The notes beneath the pieces are model-generated. The model saw only the letters and a program-made list of their open reading frames with translations. It had not been told where the DNA came from and ran no database searches. The position numbers and the translations under genes were made by a program. A DNA stretch of 64,000 nucleotides from Gluconacetobacter liquefaciens. Lineage in GTDB: Bacteria; Pseudomonadota; Alphaproteobacteria; Acetobacterales; Acetobacteraceae. The stretch spans positions 558,001-622,000 of the forward strand of contig NZ_QQAW01000002.1 in assembly GCF_003350405.1 (NCBI RefSeq), written 5' to 3'. Positions 25,274-38,166 of the stretch are shown here, one piece after another. Each line of letters opens with the position of its first letter. Within the stretch, counting starts at the first letter, position 1.

Positions 25274-26506
25274 TCAGCTGCGATAGGACCCGTTGATGTC
25301 GATATAGCCGTGGGTCAGGTCGCAGCTCCAGGCGGTGCCGATGCCGTTGCCGAGACCCAGGTCGATCGTGATCTCGATTTCCGGGCCCTTCATGTGGGCG
25401 ACGACCGGGGTTTCGTCATAGCCGGGTACCACGGTGCCTTCGCGGGCGATCCAGACGCCGCCGATGGCGACTGAAAGCGTGTCGCGGTTCGCGGGTTCGC
25501 CGCTCTTGCCCACGGCCATGACGACGCGGCCCCAGTTGGCGTCCTCGCCGGCGATCGCGGTTTTGACCAGAGGGGAATTGGCGACGGCCATCGCGACCTT
25601 GCGGGCGGATTCGTCGCTGACGGCACCCTTGACCTGGATTTCAATGAGCTTGGTGGCGCCCTCGCCGTCGCGCACCACCAGCAGGGCCAGTTCCAGCAGC
25701 AGATCGTTCAGTGCGGTGGCGAACGCGGCCAGTGCCGGATCGTCGGGCGTAGTGACGGGCGGGTTGCCGGCCTGGCCGGTGGCAAACAGAAGCACCATGT
25801 CCGAGGTCGATGTGTCGGAATCGACCGTGGTGCGGTTGAAGCTGCGGTTGGTGCCTGCCGCCAGCAGCGGTTGCAGGATGCTGGGCGGCAGGGCGGCGTC
25901 GGTGGCCACGAAGCACAGCATGGTCGCCATGTCGGGTGCGACCATGCCGCTGCCCTTGGCGATGCCCTGGATGCGGACCGGCACGCCGCCGATTTCCGTC
26001 TCGCGCACCGCCGCCTTGGGGAAGGTGTCGGTGGTCATGATGCCGCGCGCGGCGTCCGCCCAGCCGGTTTCCGACAGGATGGCGTAAAGGCCGGGCAGGG
26101 CCGTGGAAATTTTCTCGTAGGGCAGGACCTCGCCGATCACGCCGGTCGAAGCCAGGAAGACCTCGCTGGCTGCGCAACCGACCAGGCGGGCGGCATCGGC
26201 GGCATTGGCCTGCGTGGCTTCGTAGCCGGCGCGGCCGGTGAAGACGTTGGCATTGCCGGCATTGACCACCAGCGCGCGGGCCGACCCGTCCGGCAGGGCG
26301 GCGCGGCACCAGTCAACGGGCGCGCCGGGGCATTTATTGCGGGTGAAGACGCCGGCGACCGTGGTGCCGGGGGCGAAATCCGCCATCACCAGATCGGTCC
26401 GTCCGACATAGCGGATGCCGGCCGCCGCCGCGCCGAAACGCACCCCAGCCACGGGCGGAAGGTCCGGCAGCGCGCGGGCGAGGGGAGATACGGGGAGGGG
26501 AGCCAT
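25274..26506 (-). CDS. argJ: Bifunctional ornithine/glutamate N-acetyltransferase
   Basis: Arginine biosynthesis enzyme that moves acetyl from N-acetylornithine to glutamate, recycling it, and in bifunctional forms also acetylates glutamate with acetyl-CoA. The 410-residue precursor self-cleaves before the threonine in MVAPDMATMLCF (ATML motif). Other blocks: GVFTRNKCPGAPVDWC, LVVNAGNANVFTG, STGVIGE, GSGMVAPD and DSDTSTSDMV. The cytosolic enzyme is a dimer of processed heterodimers. It follows ppiC after a strong hairpin, so it may have its own promoter. Confidence 0.95.
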   Translation of the reverse strand: MAPLPVSPLARALPDLPPVAGVRFGAAAAGIRYVGRTDLVMADFAPGTTVAGVFTRNKCPGAPVDWCRAALPDGSARALVVNAGNANVFTGRAGYEATQANAADAARLVGCAASEVFLASTGVIGEVLPYEKISTALPGLYAILSETGWADAARGIMTTDTFPKAAVRETEIGGVPVRIQGIAKGSGMVAPDMATMLCFVATDAALPPSILQPLLAAGTNRSFNRTTVDSDTSTSDMVLLFATGQAGNPPVTTPDDPALAAFATALNDLLLELALLVVRDGEGATKLIEIQVKGAVSDESARKVAMAVANSPLVKTAIAGEDANWGRVVMAVGKSGEPANRDTLSVAIGGVWIAREGTVVPGYDETPVVAHMKGPEIEITIDLGLGNGIGTAWSCDLTHGYIDINGSYRS

Positions 26507-26581
26507 CGGTCCGGTCTTCTTTATCTGGGAGCAGTTATGGTCCGACCCGCTAGGGGCGGGAAGGCATAGTCTTTAATGGAA

Positions 26582-26628
26582 CCGGCCGCTTCATCGGGGT
26601 TTCATGTGAAACCTGATGAAGCGGCCGG
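26582..26628 (-). terminator. Strong hairpin after ppiC
   Basis: A 14-bp perfect outer stem (CCGGCCGCTTCATC at 26582-26595 with GATGAAGCGGCCGG at 26615-26628) encloses a second 7-bp stem GGTTTCA/TGAAACC. It begins 8 nt after the ppiC stop on the reverse strand. The sequence after it (TTCCATTAAAG) is not T-rich, so it may work by stabilising the transcript end rather than as a textbook intrinsic terminator. Confidence 0.7.
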
Positions 26629-26636
26629 GTTGGTCG

Positions 26637-27596
26637 TTACTTCTTGGTCGGAGCAGCCGGGGCCGCTGTCGCCGGGGCGGGGGTGTCGGCGATCGGCTTG
26701 CCGCTGGGGTCGTAACGCACGACCTTGACGCCGGCCACTGCCTTTTCGACTGCCTCGCGGACGCCCTGCTGGATCAGCTTCTGGCGCACTTCGTCACGCA
26801 CCGCGTCCAGCTTGGGGATGGCGGCGGTACGGGTGTCCAGCACCTCGATCACATGCCAGCCGTACTGGGTATGCACCGGCGTCTGGCTGATGGTGTGGGG
26901 CTTCATGGCGAAGGCGGCGTCGGAGAAGGCCGGCAGCATGTCGCCCTTCTTGAACCAGCCGAGGTCGCCGCCATTCTGCTTGGCCGAGGCCTTGTCGGTC
27001 GACAGCTTGGTGGCCAGGGCCGTGAAGTCGGCGCCGCCCTTGAGCTGCTTGATCACGTCCTTCGCCTCGGCTTCCGTCGCCACCAGGATATGGCGGGCGT
27101 GGACTTCCTGCTCCGGCTTCTTGTTCGCGTAGTTCTTGTCGTAATAGGCCTGGATCGCGGCGTCGGTCAGCGTCGGCGTGACCTTCTGCGACAGGTAGGC
27201 GTTCTGCAGCGCGTTGGAAGCGGCGGTCTGCATCTGCTGCTTGACCTCGGGCTGGTTCTCCAGCCCTTCCTTGTGCGCCGCGACCTGGATCGCCTTCTGG
27301 TCGATGATCTGGTTCAGCAGCATCGGGAAAATCATGTTAGGCGGCAGCTGGCGCAGCTGCTGCGGCATGCCGGCAGCGGCCTGGCGCACATCGTCCAGAT
27401 GAATGTCTTCGCCATTCACGGTGGCGACCAGCGGGTTCGGATTGGCCGGGGCTGCCGGTTGGGCTGTGCCGGCGGCCGGTGCGGCAGCCGGGGCGGGTGC
27501 TGCGGCCGGGGCAGCGGCACGGGCATGAGGAATGGAAAGCGCAGGAACGAGCAGGGCTGCCGCCAGAATGGAGGCTGCCGGGCTGGAAGGCCGCAT
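26637..27596 (-). CDS. Exported parvulin-type peptidyl-prolyl isomerase
   Basis: Periplasmic PpiC/SurA-like foldase of 319 residues. A signal peptide (MRPSSPAASILAAALLVPAL ... ARA) is followed by an Ala/Pro low-complexity linker, an N-terminal helical chaperone region (about 60-160), and a parvulin domain (about 165-265: HARHILVATEAEAKDVIKQL, GGDLGWFKKGDMLPAF, QTPVHTQYGWHVIEV). The C-terminus is again Ala/Pro/Thr rich. It is divergent from secA, a fitting neighbour since both serve protein export, and 130 nt upstream of argJ with a strong hairpin between. Confidence 0.9.
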   Translation of the reverse strand: MRPSSPAASILAAALLVPALSIPHARAAAPAAAPAPAAAPAAGTAQPAAPANPNPLVATVNGEDIHLDDVRQAAAGMPQQLRQLPPNMIFPMLLNQIIDQKAIQVAAHKEGLENQPEVKQQMQTAASNALQNAYLSQKVTPTLTDAAIQAYYDKNYANKKPEQEVHARHILVATEAEAKDVIKQLKGGADFTALATKLSTDKASAKQNGGDLGWFKKGDMLPAFSDAAFAMKPHTISQTPVHTQYGWHVIEVLDTRTAAIPKLDAVRDEVRQKLIQQGVREAVEKAVAGVKVVRYDPSGKPIADTPAPATAAPAAPTKK

Positions 27597-27838
27597 GTGA
27601 TGAGAACCCTAAAATATAAAGCGTCCGTTTCATCATGGCCGAGCCTGCCCGGTCCTGCAAGGCTGGGTGGAGCGGGGTGGAGAGGAAGCTTTTGAAACAG
27701 CCTTCCAGGCGGGCTTCGGTTGACCGGTGGCGGTGTGGGTCCTATCTCAGATGCCGCGCGCGCGAATGCCCTTGCTCCAGTTCCAGCCCGTCCGGGAGTC
27801 CGGCCGGGGGTGGGGCCGCGCCATTCCGGAAGGTCTAC

Positions 27839-30571
<2,733 letters not shown>

Positions 30572-30733
30572 GAGGCTGGCCGTAAATGCGCGCTGGTGGC
30601 GATCCGGCGCGCGTTTCCTGTGCTCCGATGCTCACGGCCCATAAGGCCGCTCCGCTTCGGTGCTCGGAAACACACGACGGACGCGACCCTTCGGGCCGCT
30701 CTCGCTCACCAGCCCACATTTCCGGCCAGCCTC
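30572..30733 (-). repeat. Stop-codon-adjacent stem-loop element, copy B
   Basis: A 162-bp element that starts directly after the secA stop. Arms: GAGGCTGGCCGTAAATGCGC at the left; the right end reads, in reverse complement, GAGGCTGGCCGGAAATGTGG. The core in reverse orientation contains GTTTCCGAGCACCGAAGCGG and an apical hairpin CGGCC-TTAT-GGGCCG, matching copies A and C with small compensating changes. Short open frames cross it but have no ribosome sites. Likely forms one long rod-like hairpin in the secA transcript. Confidence 0.85.
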
Positions 30734-30802
30734 CGGGCGGCCGGGTGGGGTGGCGATGAATGAAGATTTGACGATTTGATGAAGAGTTAGAGAAGACGGA
30801 CG

Positions 30803-31552
30803 ATGGCGGGTCATTCGCAATTCAAGAACATCATGCATCGCAAGGGCGCGCAGGACGCGCGCCGGGCCCGGCAGTTTGCCAAGGTGATCCGCGAGATTAC
30901 CGTGGCGGCGCGTTCGGGCTTGCCTGACCCTGCGAGCAATCCGCGCCTGCGCGCCGCGATTTCGGCGGCGCGTGAGGTCAATATGCCGAAAGACACGGTC
31001 GAGCGCGCGATCAAGAAGGCGACGGGTGCCGGCGGCGGCGACGATTATGTGGAAGTGCGCTACGAGGGCTACGGCCCGGCGGGCGTGGCCGTGATCGTCG
31101 AGGCGCTGACCGACAACCGCAACCGCACGGCATCGGACGTGCGGGCTGCGTTCTCGAAATATGGCGGGTCGCTTGGCGAGACCAATTCGGTGTCGTTCAT
31201 GTTCACCCGGTTGGGCGTGATCACCTATCCCGCCAGTGTCGCCAGCGAGGACGAGATGCTGGAGGCGGCGATCGAAGCCGGCGCCGAGAATGTGGAGAGC
31301 ACTGCCGAAGGGCACGAGGTGACCTGCCCGGTGGAATCGTTCTTTGCGGTGCGTGATGCATTGGAGACGCGCTTCGGCGAGCCGGCGAGCGCGAAATTCG
31401 ACTGGCGTCCCGGGACCGTCGTGACGCTGGACGAAGAAAAGGCGCGCACCGTGCTGAAGCTGATCGACGTGCTGGACGAAAGCGACGACGTGCAGGCCGT
31501 CTACGCCAATTTCGACCTGCCGGACGACGTGGCCGAGAAGCTGTCGGCCTGA
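30803..31552 (+). CDS. yebC: YebC/PmpR-family protein
   Basis: A 249-residue cytosolic protein of the YebC (TACO1-like) family, implicated in translation of difficult motifs and in transcriptional control. Hallmarks: [21 protein letters not shown] at the start, [35 protein letters not shown] and [13 protein letters not shown]. Placement directly before ruvC is the standard arrangement in many proteobacteria. The gap to ruvC is 5 nt. Confidence 0.95.
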   Translation: MAGHSQFKNIMHRKGAQDARRARQFAKVIREITVAARSGLPDPASNPRLRAAISAAREVNMPKDTVERAIKKATGAGGGDDYVEVRYEGYGPAGVAVIVEALTDNRNRTASDVRAAFSKYGGSLGETNSVSFMFTRLGVITYPASVASEDEMLEAAIEAGAENVESTAEGHEVTCPVESFFAVRDALETRFGEPASAKFDWRPGTVVTLDEEKARTVLKLIDVLDESDDVQAVYANFDLPDDVAEKLSA

Positions 31553-31557
31553 CCGGG

Positions 31558-32070
31558 ATGTCGGTGGTCCGGCTGCTGGGCATTGATCCGGGCCTGCGCT
31601 TTACCGGCTGGGGCGTGATCGACGTGGCGGGCAACCGCCTGAGCCACGTCGCCGACGGCGTGATCGCGACCGATGGGGACTCGGCGGTGCCCGACCGGCT
31701 GCGCTGCCTGCATGACGGGTTGATGGACCTGGTGCATCGGTTTGAACCGGCCGAGGCGGCGGTGGAGGAAACCTATGTCAACCGCAACGGGTCCTCGACG
31801 CTGAAGCTGGGCTATGCGCGCGGGGTTGCGTTGCTGGTGCCGGCGCTGGCTGGAATCGCGGTTTCCGAATACGGTGCCATGGCGGTGAAGCGGGCGGTGG
31901 TCGGCACCGGTGCCGCCAGCAAGGAGCAGGTGGAGATGATGGTGCGCCGTCTTCTGCCCACGGCGACGATCAAGCGGGCCGATGCTTCGGACGCGCTGGC
32001 GGTGGCGATCTGCCACGCGCACCATCGTGCCAGCGCCCTGCGCGTGGCGGCGGGGACGCGCACGGCATGA
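31558..32070 (+). CDS. ruvC: Holliday junction endonuclease RuvC
   Basis: Dimeric resolvase that nicks Holliday junctions, working with RuvAB. The 170-residue product has the acidic catalytic residues in [14 protein letters not shown] (Asp), [14 protein letters not shown] (Glu) and the C-terminal [17 protein letters not shown] (Asp pair). The stop overlaps the ruvA ATG by ATGA, giving a tightly coupled ruvCAB unit behind yebC. Confidence 0.96.
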   Translation: MSVVRLLGIDPGLRFTGWGVIDVAGNRLSHVADGVIATDGDSAVPDRLRCLHDGLMDLVHRFEPAEAAVEETYVNRNGSSTLKLGYARGVALLVPALAGIAVSEYGAMAVKRAVVGTGAASKEQVEMMVRRLLPTATIKRADASDALAVAICHAHHRASALRVAAGTRTA

Positions 32071-32684
32071 TCGCGCAACTGACCGGGCTGGTGGGACAGA
32101 TCGAGGCTGATCGCTGCGTGATCGATGTGCATGGTGTGGGCTATCTGGTTCACGCTTCGACCCGCACGCTTTCCGTGCTGCCGACGCCTCCTGAAGTCTC
32201 TCGCGTGCTGGTCGAGACCGTGGTGCGCGAGGATGCCTTCCTCCTCTACGGTTTTGCCGATGCGGCGGAGCGGGACTGGTTCAGGCTGCTGACGACGGTG
32301 CAGGGGGTGGGGGCCAAGCTGGCGCTGGCGATACTCTCCGCGCTTTCGCCCGCCGATGTGGCGGCAACCATCGCGGCGGCGGACAAGGCGGGGCTGACAC
32401 GGGTTTCGGGCGTGGGTGCGCGGCTGGCCGAGCGGATTCTGTCCGAACTGCGTGACAAGGCGGGCAAGCTGCCTGTGGGCGCGGGTATCGTGCTGCCGGT
32501 GGCACCTGCCTCGGCCGGGGTCGAGGGCGATGTGCTGCTGGCGCTGGCGGGGCTGGGTTTCCGCCGGGCCGAGGCGCAGCCGGTGGTGGCGCGGATTCTG
32601 GTACGGCTGAAGGAAGCCGGTGCCGGGCAGGAAGGTGATCTGGACGTGGTGATCCGTGAAAGCCTGCGGGAACTGGCGCGATGA
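32067..32684 (+). CDS. ruvA: Holliday junction branch-migration protein RuvA
   Basis: Tetrameric junction-binding protein of 205 residues that loads the RuvB motor. N-terminal OB domain ([26 protein letters not shown]), two helix-hairpin-helix motifs ([36 protein letters not shown]) and the C-terminal domain III ([18 protein letters not shown]) that contacts RuvB. ATGA overlaps at both ends with ruvC and ruvB. Confidence 0.96.
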   Translation: MIAQLTGLVGQIEADRCVIDVHGVGYLVHASTRTLSVLPTPPEVSRVLVETVVREDAFLLYGFADAAERDWFRLLTTVQGVGAKLALAILSALSPADVAATIAAADKAGLTRVSGVGARLAERILSELRDKAGKLPVGAGIVLPVAPASAGVEGDVLLALAGLGFRRAEAQPVVARILVRLKEAGAGQEGDLDVVIRESLRELAR

Positions 32685-33727
32685 GCGATCTGTCCCCTCG
32701 CGCGGTCGATCCGGGACGCATGGACGAGGACGCGGGCGAGGCCGGTCTGCGGCCGCAGACGCTTGAGGATTTTACGGGCCAGAAGGCCAGCCGCGAGAAT
32801 CTGGCGATCTTTATCGCCGCCGCCCGCGCGCGGGGCGAGGCGATGGACCATGTGCTGCTGCATGGGCCGCCGGGGCTGGGCAAGACGACGCTGGCGCAGA
32901 TCGTGGCGCGCGAACTCGGCGTGGGGTTTCGCGCCACTTCGGGGCCGGTGATCCAGCGCGCGGGGGATCTGGCGGCGATCCTGACCAATCTGCAGCCGCG
33001 TGATGTGCTGTTCATCGATGAAATCCATCGCCTGCAACCGGCGATCGAGGAAGTCCTGTATCCGGCGATGGAGGATTTTCAGCTCGATCTGATTATCGGC
33101 GAGGGGCCGGCCGCGCGATCGGTGCGGATCGACCTTTCACCCTTCACCCTGGTGGCGGCGACCACGCGGGCCGGGCTGCTGGCCACGCCGTTGCGCGACC
33201 GCTTCGGGATTCCGCTGCGGCTGGTGTTCTACACGGCCGAGGAATTGCGGCAGATCGTCTCGCGCGGCGCGCGGAAGCTGCAATTCGATCTGACGCCGGA
33301 GGGGGCGGAGGAAATCGCCCGCCGATCGCGCGGGACGCCGCGTATCGCCGGGCGACTGCTGCGGCGGGTGCGCGATTTCGCCTCCGTCGCGCGGCCGGGT
33401 CCGGTGGATCGGGCGATGGCCGATGCGGCCCTTTCGCGGCTGGAAGTCGATTCGCTGGGGCTGGATGCGATGGATCGGCGCTATCTGCGCCGGATCGCCG
33501 ACTTTCATCATGGCGGCCCGGTGGGCGTGGAGACGCTGGCGGCGGCATTGGCCGAAGCGCGCGATACACTGGAAGATGTGGTGGAGCCCTATCTGATCCA
33601 GGAAGGGCTGGTGCTGCGGACCAGCCGCGGGCGGATGCTGGGCGAGCGCGGGTGGCGCCATCTGGGGCTGCAGCCTCCGGCCCGTCAGCCCGACCAGGGC
33701 GATCTTTTGCAGGGAGAGGACGGATGA
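32681..33727 (+). CDS. ruvB: Holliday junction branch-migration ATPase RuvB
   Basis: Hexameric AAA+ motor, 348 residues. Seen: TLEDFTGQ start block, Walker [14 protein letters not shown], Walker [12 protein letters not shown], sensor 1 [11 protein letters not shown], arginine finger region [15 protein letters not shown], sensor 2 [20 protein letters not shown], and the C-terminal winged helix ending [14 protein letters not shown]. Overlaps ruvA and the following thioesterase gene by ATGA. Confidence 0.97.
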   Translation: MSDLSPRAVDPGRMDEDAGEAGLRPQTLEDFTGQKASRENLAIFIAAARARGEAMDHVLLHGPPGLGKTTLAQIVARELGVGFRATSGPVIQRAGDLAAILTNLQPRDVLFIDEIHRLQPAIEEVLYPAMEDFQLDLIIGEGPAARSVRIDLSPFTLVAATTRAGLLATPLRDRFGIPLRLVFYTAEELRQIVSRGARKLQFDLTPEGAEEIARRSRGTPRIAGRLLRRVRDFASVARPGPVDRAMADAALSRLEVDSLGLDAMDRRYLRRIADFHHGGPVGVETLAAALAEARDTLEDVVEPYLIQEGLVLRTSRGRMLGERGWRHLGLQPPARQPDQGDLLQGEDG

Positions 33728-34128
33728 AGCATAGCATCCCGTTTCGCGTCTATTACGAAGATACCGACGCGGGGGGTGTTGTCTATCATGCCCGCTATTT
33801 CGCCTTTGCCGAGCGGGCGCGGACCGAGGCGATTCGCGGGCTGGGCCGTTCGGCGTTTTCGCTGCTTGAGGAATATGGGCTGGCCTTCGTCATTCATCGC
33901 GCGACCATCGACTACAAGCGGCCGCTGCGGCTTGACGATGTCGTGACCGTGACGACCCGGCTGATCGAGCAGGGGCCGGCCAGTTGCCGGCTGGAGCAGG
34001 AATTCCTGCTGGAAGGCAAATGTTGCGCGCATCTGGACGTGCGACTGGCTTGCGTACGGGCCGCCGATGGCCGGGCTGCCCGATTTCCGCCTTTATGGCG
34101 TGATCTTCTGACCGGATTGCTGGATTAG
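33724..34128 (+). CDS. ybgC: Tol-Pal-associated acyl-CoA thioesterase YbgC
   Basis: Hot-dog fold thioesterase of 134 residues, usually encoded at the head of tol-pal clusters. The catalytic segment [27 protein letters not shown] holds the Asp near the start of helix 1, and the end [12 protein letters not shown] fits. The ATG at 33724 overlaps the ruvB stop, so here it is translationally coupled to ruvB while lying 189 nt before tolQ. Confidence 0.92.
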   Translation: MKHSIPFRVYYEDTDAGGVVYHARYFAFAERARTEAIRGLGRSAFSLLEEYGLAFVIHRATIDYKRPLRLDDVVTVTTRLIEQGPASCRLEQEFLLEGKCCAHLDVRLACVRAADGRAARFPPLWRDLLTGLLD

Positions 34129-34317
34129 GGCGAGGCGTTTCCCGCGTTTCTGTCCGGAAGAAAATTTTTCCGCGCGGCGTATGTGTCCCGCCGTAGGGGT
34201 GCTTCTGCTTTCTTCTGGAAGCCTATAAGGAACAGTATGGAAAGCAGTGTCGGACTGCTCCGACTCGGCGTCGGGATGCGGTGCTGAAGCTGCGTGCGGA
34301 AGGTGCAGGAGGCGTTT

Positions 34318-35034
34318 TTGGACCAAGCGGTTAACGCGGCGAATCTGGGCGCGGCGGCGTCCGACCTGTCGCTGTGGAGTTTGTTTCTGCACGCGGCGAT
34401 CATCGTCAAACTGGTGATGATCGGCCTGGCGGTCAGCAGCATCGTCGTGTGGGGTATCATCTTCGACAAGATCGTGACCTTGCGTCGCGTCAATCGCGAA
34501 GCGTCGGCGTTCGAGGACAAGTTCTGGTCGGGCGGCAGCCTGGACGACCTGTATGAATCCGACGGCGCCAAGCCGCTGCATCCGATGGCGGCCGTGTTCG
34601 GCGCCGCGATGGGCGAATGGCGCCGCTCGGCGCGTATCGCCGGCATCGACCTGGCGCGCGGCGGGGTGAAGGAGCGCGTGGACCGCGCCATGAACATCAC
34701 CATCACGCGCGAGATGGAGCGGCTGGGCCGCTGGATGATCTTCCTGGCCACGATCGGGCCGGTGGCGCCGTTCATCGGTCTGTTCGGCACGGTGTGGGGC
34801 ATCATGCATGCGTTCGGGTCGATCGCGGCGATGCACAACACCAATCTGGCCGTGGTGGCACCCGGTATTTCCGAGGCGCTGTTCGCCACCGCCATCGGCC
34901 TTGTGACCGCCATTCCGGCGGTGATCGCCTATAACGTCATCAGCAACAGTCTGGCCCTGTTCGAGGACCGGATGGCGGCGTTCGGCACCGAATTCGCCGC
35001 GATCCTGTCCCGCCAGTCCGAAGAAAGGGGCTGA
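34318..35034 (+). CDS. tolQ: Tol-Pal proton channel subunit TolQ
   Basis: Inner-membrane proton-channel subunit that powers outer-membrane constriction at division with TolR. The 238 residues contain three membrane helices: about 23-45 (IIVKLVMIGLAVSSIVVWGI), then after a cytosolic loop FLATIGPVAPFIGLFGTVWGIM and GISEALFATAIGLVTAIPAV. TTG at 34318 is chosen because a perfect AGGAGG lies 5 nt before it; a GTG at 34294 would add eight residues with no comparable site. Confidence 0.94.
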   Translation: MDQAVNAANLGAAASDLSLWSLFLHAAIIVKLVMIGLAVSSIVVWGIIFDKIVTLRRVNREASAFEDKFWSGGSLDDLYESDGAKPLHPMAAVFGAAMGEWRRSARIAGIDLARGGVKERVDRAMNITITREMERLGRWMIFLATIGPVAPFIGLFGTVWGIMHAFGSIAAMHNTNLAVVAPGISEALFATAIGLVTAIPAVIAYNVISNSLALFEDRMAAFGTEFAAILSRQSEERG

Positions 35035-35037
35035 ATC

Positions 35038-35481
<444 letters not shown>

Positions 35482-35508
35482 CCGCCATCGGGTAGGAGAG
35501 CCGCCGTC

Positions 35509-36501
35509 GTGGTTCCGCCGCGTCGTTCCGAACGCAAGCTGATGCGGCGATCGATCGTCGTATCGGGCGTTGCGCATATGGTGCTGCTGACGGTCATGCT
35601 GCTGGGCTTGCATGTGCCCGTGCCGCCCGAGCCTCCGCCGCCGCCGACCATCGAGATGGAGTTTGCGCCGTCGGATAGCGGCGGCACGCCGCACAAGGCC
35701 GACAAGCCGGCGCCCAAGCCCGCGCCGGCTCCGGCCCCAGTGCCGCAGGATGCCCCGCCGGCCCCCACGCCGCCGGTGAAGGCGCCGAACGAGGAGGCTC
35801 CACCGCCGCCGCCTCCGCCGCCGCCGATTCCTCCACCGCCGGAGACGCCTCCGCAGAAGCTGCCCGACACCCCGGTGCCGCCCAAGGTGCAGCAGCCGTC
35901 GCCCGATGCCGTCCCGGCGCCGCCGACCCTGCCGTCGCCGCCCGTGCCCTCGCATGAGACGGCGCCGCCGTCGCCGCAGCCCGAGCCCGCGCCCCTGCCG
36001 AAGATGCAGCAATTCTCGCACATCACGCAGCCGAACGAGGCGAAGAAGGCGGTGCCGGACTCCCATTCGCTTTTGGCGACGCTGGATGCGTTCCGAGCGG
36101 ACCAGAAGCAGACCCATCCGCCGAAGGCGCGGGCCAATCCGGTGCAGGGTGGCGCGCCCGATGGTGGTGGTGCGCCCGATGGCGACATTACCAGCGCGCT
36201 GAGTTCGGCCCAGCAGAAGGCGATCGGGAATGCCGTGCGCCGTTGCTATACCGAGGATACGGCGGCGAAGGACTATGCGCAGTTCGTCGCCCATCTGGTG
36301 GTGACGGTGGATGGTACGGGCATGGCCCGCATCGTGCAGTTCGCGCCCGAGACCCAGGCGCGGATGGCGGGGGATTCGTCCTATCGCGCTTTGGCCGAGC
36401 GGGCACGGGCAGCGGTGCTGAGCCCCACCTGCGCGCAATTGCCCATACCCAAGGCGATGCTGGGGCAGACCCAGCAGCTTAAATTCGTTTTCCGTCCGTG
36501 A
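35509..36501 (+). CDS. tolA: TolA-type protein with proline-rich linker
   Basis: Periplasm-spanning link between TolQR and TolB/Pal, 330 residues. One N-terminal membrane helix ([20 protein letters not shown]) is followed by ~160 residues dominated by Pro with Lys, Ala and Gln in place of the Ala/Lys helix of enterobacterial TolA, and a C-terminal TonB/TolA-like domain (about 225-330: [47 protein letters not shown]). GTG start with AGGAG upstream. Repetitive CCG-rich codons explain long spurious frames on the other strand. Confidence 0.92.
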   Translation: MVPPRRSERKLMRRSIVVSGVAHMVLLTVMLLGLHVPVPPEPPPPPTIEMEFAPSDSGGTPHKADKPAPKPAPAPAPVPQDAPPAPTPPVKAPNEEAPPPPPPPPPIPPPPETPPQKLPDTPVPPKVQQPSPDAVPAPPTLPSPPVPSHETAPPSPQPEPAPLPKMQQFSHITQPNEAKKAVPDSHSLLATLDAFRADQKQTHPPKARANPVQGGAPDGGGAPDGDITSALSSAQQKAIGNAVRRCYTEDTAAKDYAQFVAHLVVTVDGTGMARIVQFAPETQARMAGDSSYRALAERARAAVLSPTCAQLPIPKAMLGQTQQLKFVFRP

Positions 36502-36545
36502 GGCAGCCCAGGCGCTGCCCGGTCGGTGCCTTCGAGGAGAAGACC

Positions 36546-37919
36546 ATGCGTTCGAATGAACTTCCGCTGATTTCCGATGCCGAGGCCTCGGTGCTGGCGA
36601 CCTATTTCGGCCGTCGGGCCTTGCTTGGGACCGGTTGTGTGGCTGCCGGTGTTCTGACCATGCCGTTATCCGCCCCGGCCCAGGCGGCGCCCGGCGCGTC
36701 GGGCGATGCGGAAATTACGGTGGACCAGGCGCGCACTGCGCCGATTCCGATCGTCATTCCGGTGCTGGGCGGCGATACCGGGCAACTGGTGAGCAGTGTG
36801 ATTTCGGGCGATCTGGGCAATTGCGGCCTGTTCTCGCCCATCAATGGCGCGCTGCCGGTGGGGGTGCCGGATTTCGGCACATATAAATCGCTGGGTGCGC
36901 GGGCGCTGGTCAGCGGCACCGCGACCACGGGCAGCGGTGGGCTGCGCGTCGAGTTCCGGCTGTGGGACGTGCTGACCGGGCAGCAGATCCAGGGCACCGC
37001 CTACACCGCGGGGGCCGGGGATGCGCGCAAGATCGCCCATATCATCGCCGATGTGATCTATGAGCGGCTGCTGGGCGAGAAGGGGTATTTCAACTCGCGA
37101 ATCGCTTATATCGCCCGCTCCGGCCCGCGTGCGCACCAGATCACCCGGCTTGCGATCATGGACCAGGACGGTGCCAACAGCCATTACCTCTCCGGCGGCC
37201 AGTGGCTGACCCTGACCCCGCGTTTCAGCCCGGTCAGCGAACAGTTGGCCTTCATGTCCTATGCCAACAACCGGCCGCGCGTGTATGTGCTGAACCTGGC
37301 GACCGGGCGGCAGCAATTGCTGGGTGATTTCGACGGGATCTCGTTTGCACCGCGCTTTGCCCCTGATGGGCGGACGGTCGTGATGTCCGTTACGCGTGGA
37401 GGGGGATCGGACATTTATACGGTGGACCTGGCCTCACGCGCCAAGCGGCAGCTCACCAGCTCCGGCGCCATCGATACCAGCCCCTGCTACAGCCCGGACG
37501 GGTCGCAGATCGTCTTCAACTCGGATCGCGGGGGTACGCCGCAGCTTTACATCATGAGCGCGAGTGGTGGCGGTGCGAAGCGGGTTTCCTATGGGAACGG
37601 GACATACGGCTCGCCGGTCTGGTCGCCGCGTGGCGACCTGATCGCCTTTACCCGCATTGCGAACGGCAGCTTCTCGCTGGGCGTGATGGCACCTGATGGT
37701 ACCGGCGAGCGGATACTGACCCAGGGCTTTACCGTGGATACCCCGACTTTCTGCCCTAATGGCCGGGTACTGGCTTTCTGCCGCCAGACGGCGGCGGGGT
37801 CCGGAGGGGCCGGGTTCTCGTCCTCGATCGGCACGATCGATATTACCGGCTTTCATGAACGGTCGATTCCGGCCGTTGGCATGTCGTCAGATCCGGCCTG
37901 GTCACCGCTGAACGGCTAA
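36546..37919 (+). CDS. tolB: Tol-Pal periplasmic protein TolB
   Basis: Periplasmic six-bladed beta-propeller that binds Pal and the Tol complex, 457 residues. N-terminal domain with IPVLGGDTG and [14 protein letters not shown], then propeller blades with repeated signatures such as [47 protein letters not shown] and [16 protein letters not shown] site precedes the ATG. The export signal is unusual: ~22 polar residues lead to GRRALLGTG and a hydrophobic stretch ending AQAA, which looks like a twin-arginine signal rather than the short Sec signal of E. coli TolB. Confidence 0.95.
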   Translation: MRSNELPLISDAEASVLATYFGRRALLGTGCVAAGVLTMPLSAPAQAAPGASGDAEITVDQARTAPIPIVIPVLGGDTGQLVSSVISGDLGNCGLFSPINGALPVGVPDFGTYKSLGARALVSGTATTGSGGLRVEFRLWDVLTGQQIQGTAYTAGAGDARKIAHIIADVIYERLLGEKGYFNSRIAYIARSGPRAHQITRLAIMDQDGANSHYLSGGQWLTLTPRFSPVSEQLAFMSYANNRPRVYVLNLATGRQQLLGDFDGISFAPRFAPDGRTVVMSVTRGGGSDIYTVDLASRAKRQLTSSGAIDTSPCYSPDGSQIVFNSDRGGTPQLYIMSASGGGAKRVSYGNGTYGSPVWSPRGDLIAFTRIANGSFSLGVMAPDGTGERILTQGFTVDTPTFCPNGRVLAFCRQTAAGSGGAGFSSSIGTIDITGFHERSIPAVGMSSDPAWSPLNG

Positions 37920-37925
37920 AAAAGT

Positions 37926-37958
37926 GCCTGAAAAGACACGTTACTGTGCTTTTCAGGC
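37926..37958 (+). terminator. Hairpin 1 in tolB-pal gap
   Basis: Perfect 10-bp stem GCCTGAAAAG (37926-37935) with CTTTTCAGGC (37949-37958), 13-nt loop, beginning 6 nt after the tolB stop. No T-run follows, so it may mark a processing or attenuation point instead of a full stop. Confidence 0.6.
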
Positions 37959-37970
37959 CGATGTACAAAA

Positions 37971-38002
37971 CAAGATGCCCGGCATGTGTTACGGGCATCT
38001 TG
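37971..38002 (+). other. Hairpin 2 in tolB-pal gap
   Basis: Second perfect 10-bp stem, CAAGATGCCC (37971-37980) with GGGCATCTTG (37993-38002), 12-nt loop, 12 nt after hairpin 1. Like the first it lacks a T-run. The remaining ~160 nt to the pal ATG hold no other feature I can support. Confidence 0.5.
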
Positions 38003-38166
38003 ACGGTCTGTCATGTCTGGCGGTAACGGGCGAGTGGGCTCCACGGTTCGCATAGTTCTGTCGGTGGGTTGTTGACGGAACAAAACGAGTGTCGGAACCA
38101 GATAACGCTTACCGGCAACTTAATCATATGGTTCCGTGCGGGAACCGATCTCAGGATCTAAAACCA

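Noticed and set aside
35640-36000. Possible tandem repeat or CRISPR-like array
   Set aside because: It is low-complexity proline coding sequence within tolA, with no regular repeat-spacer pattern.
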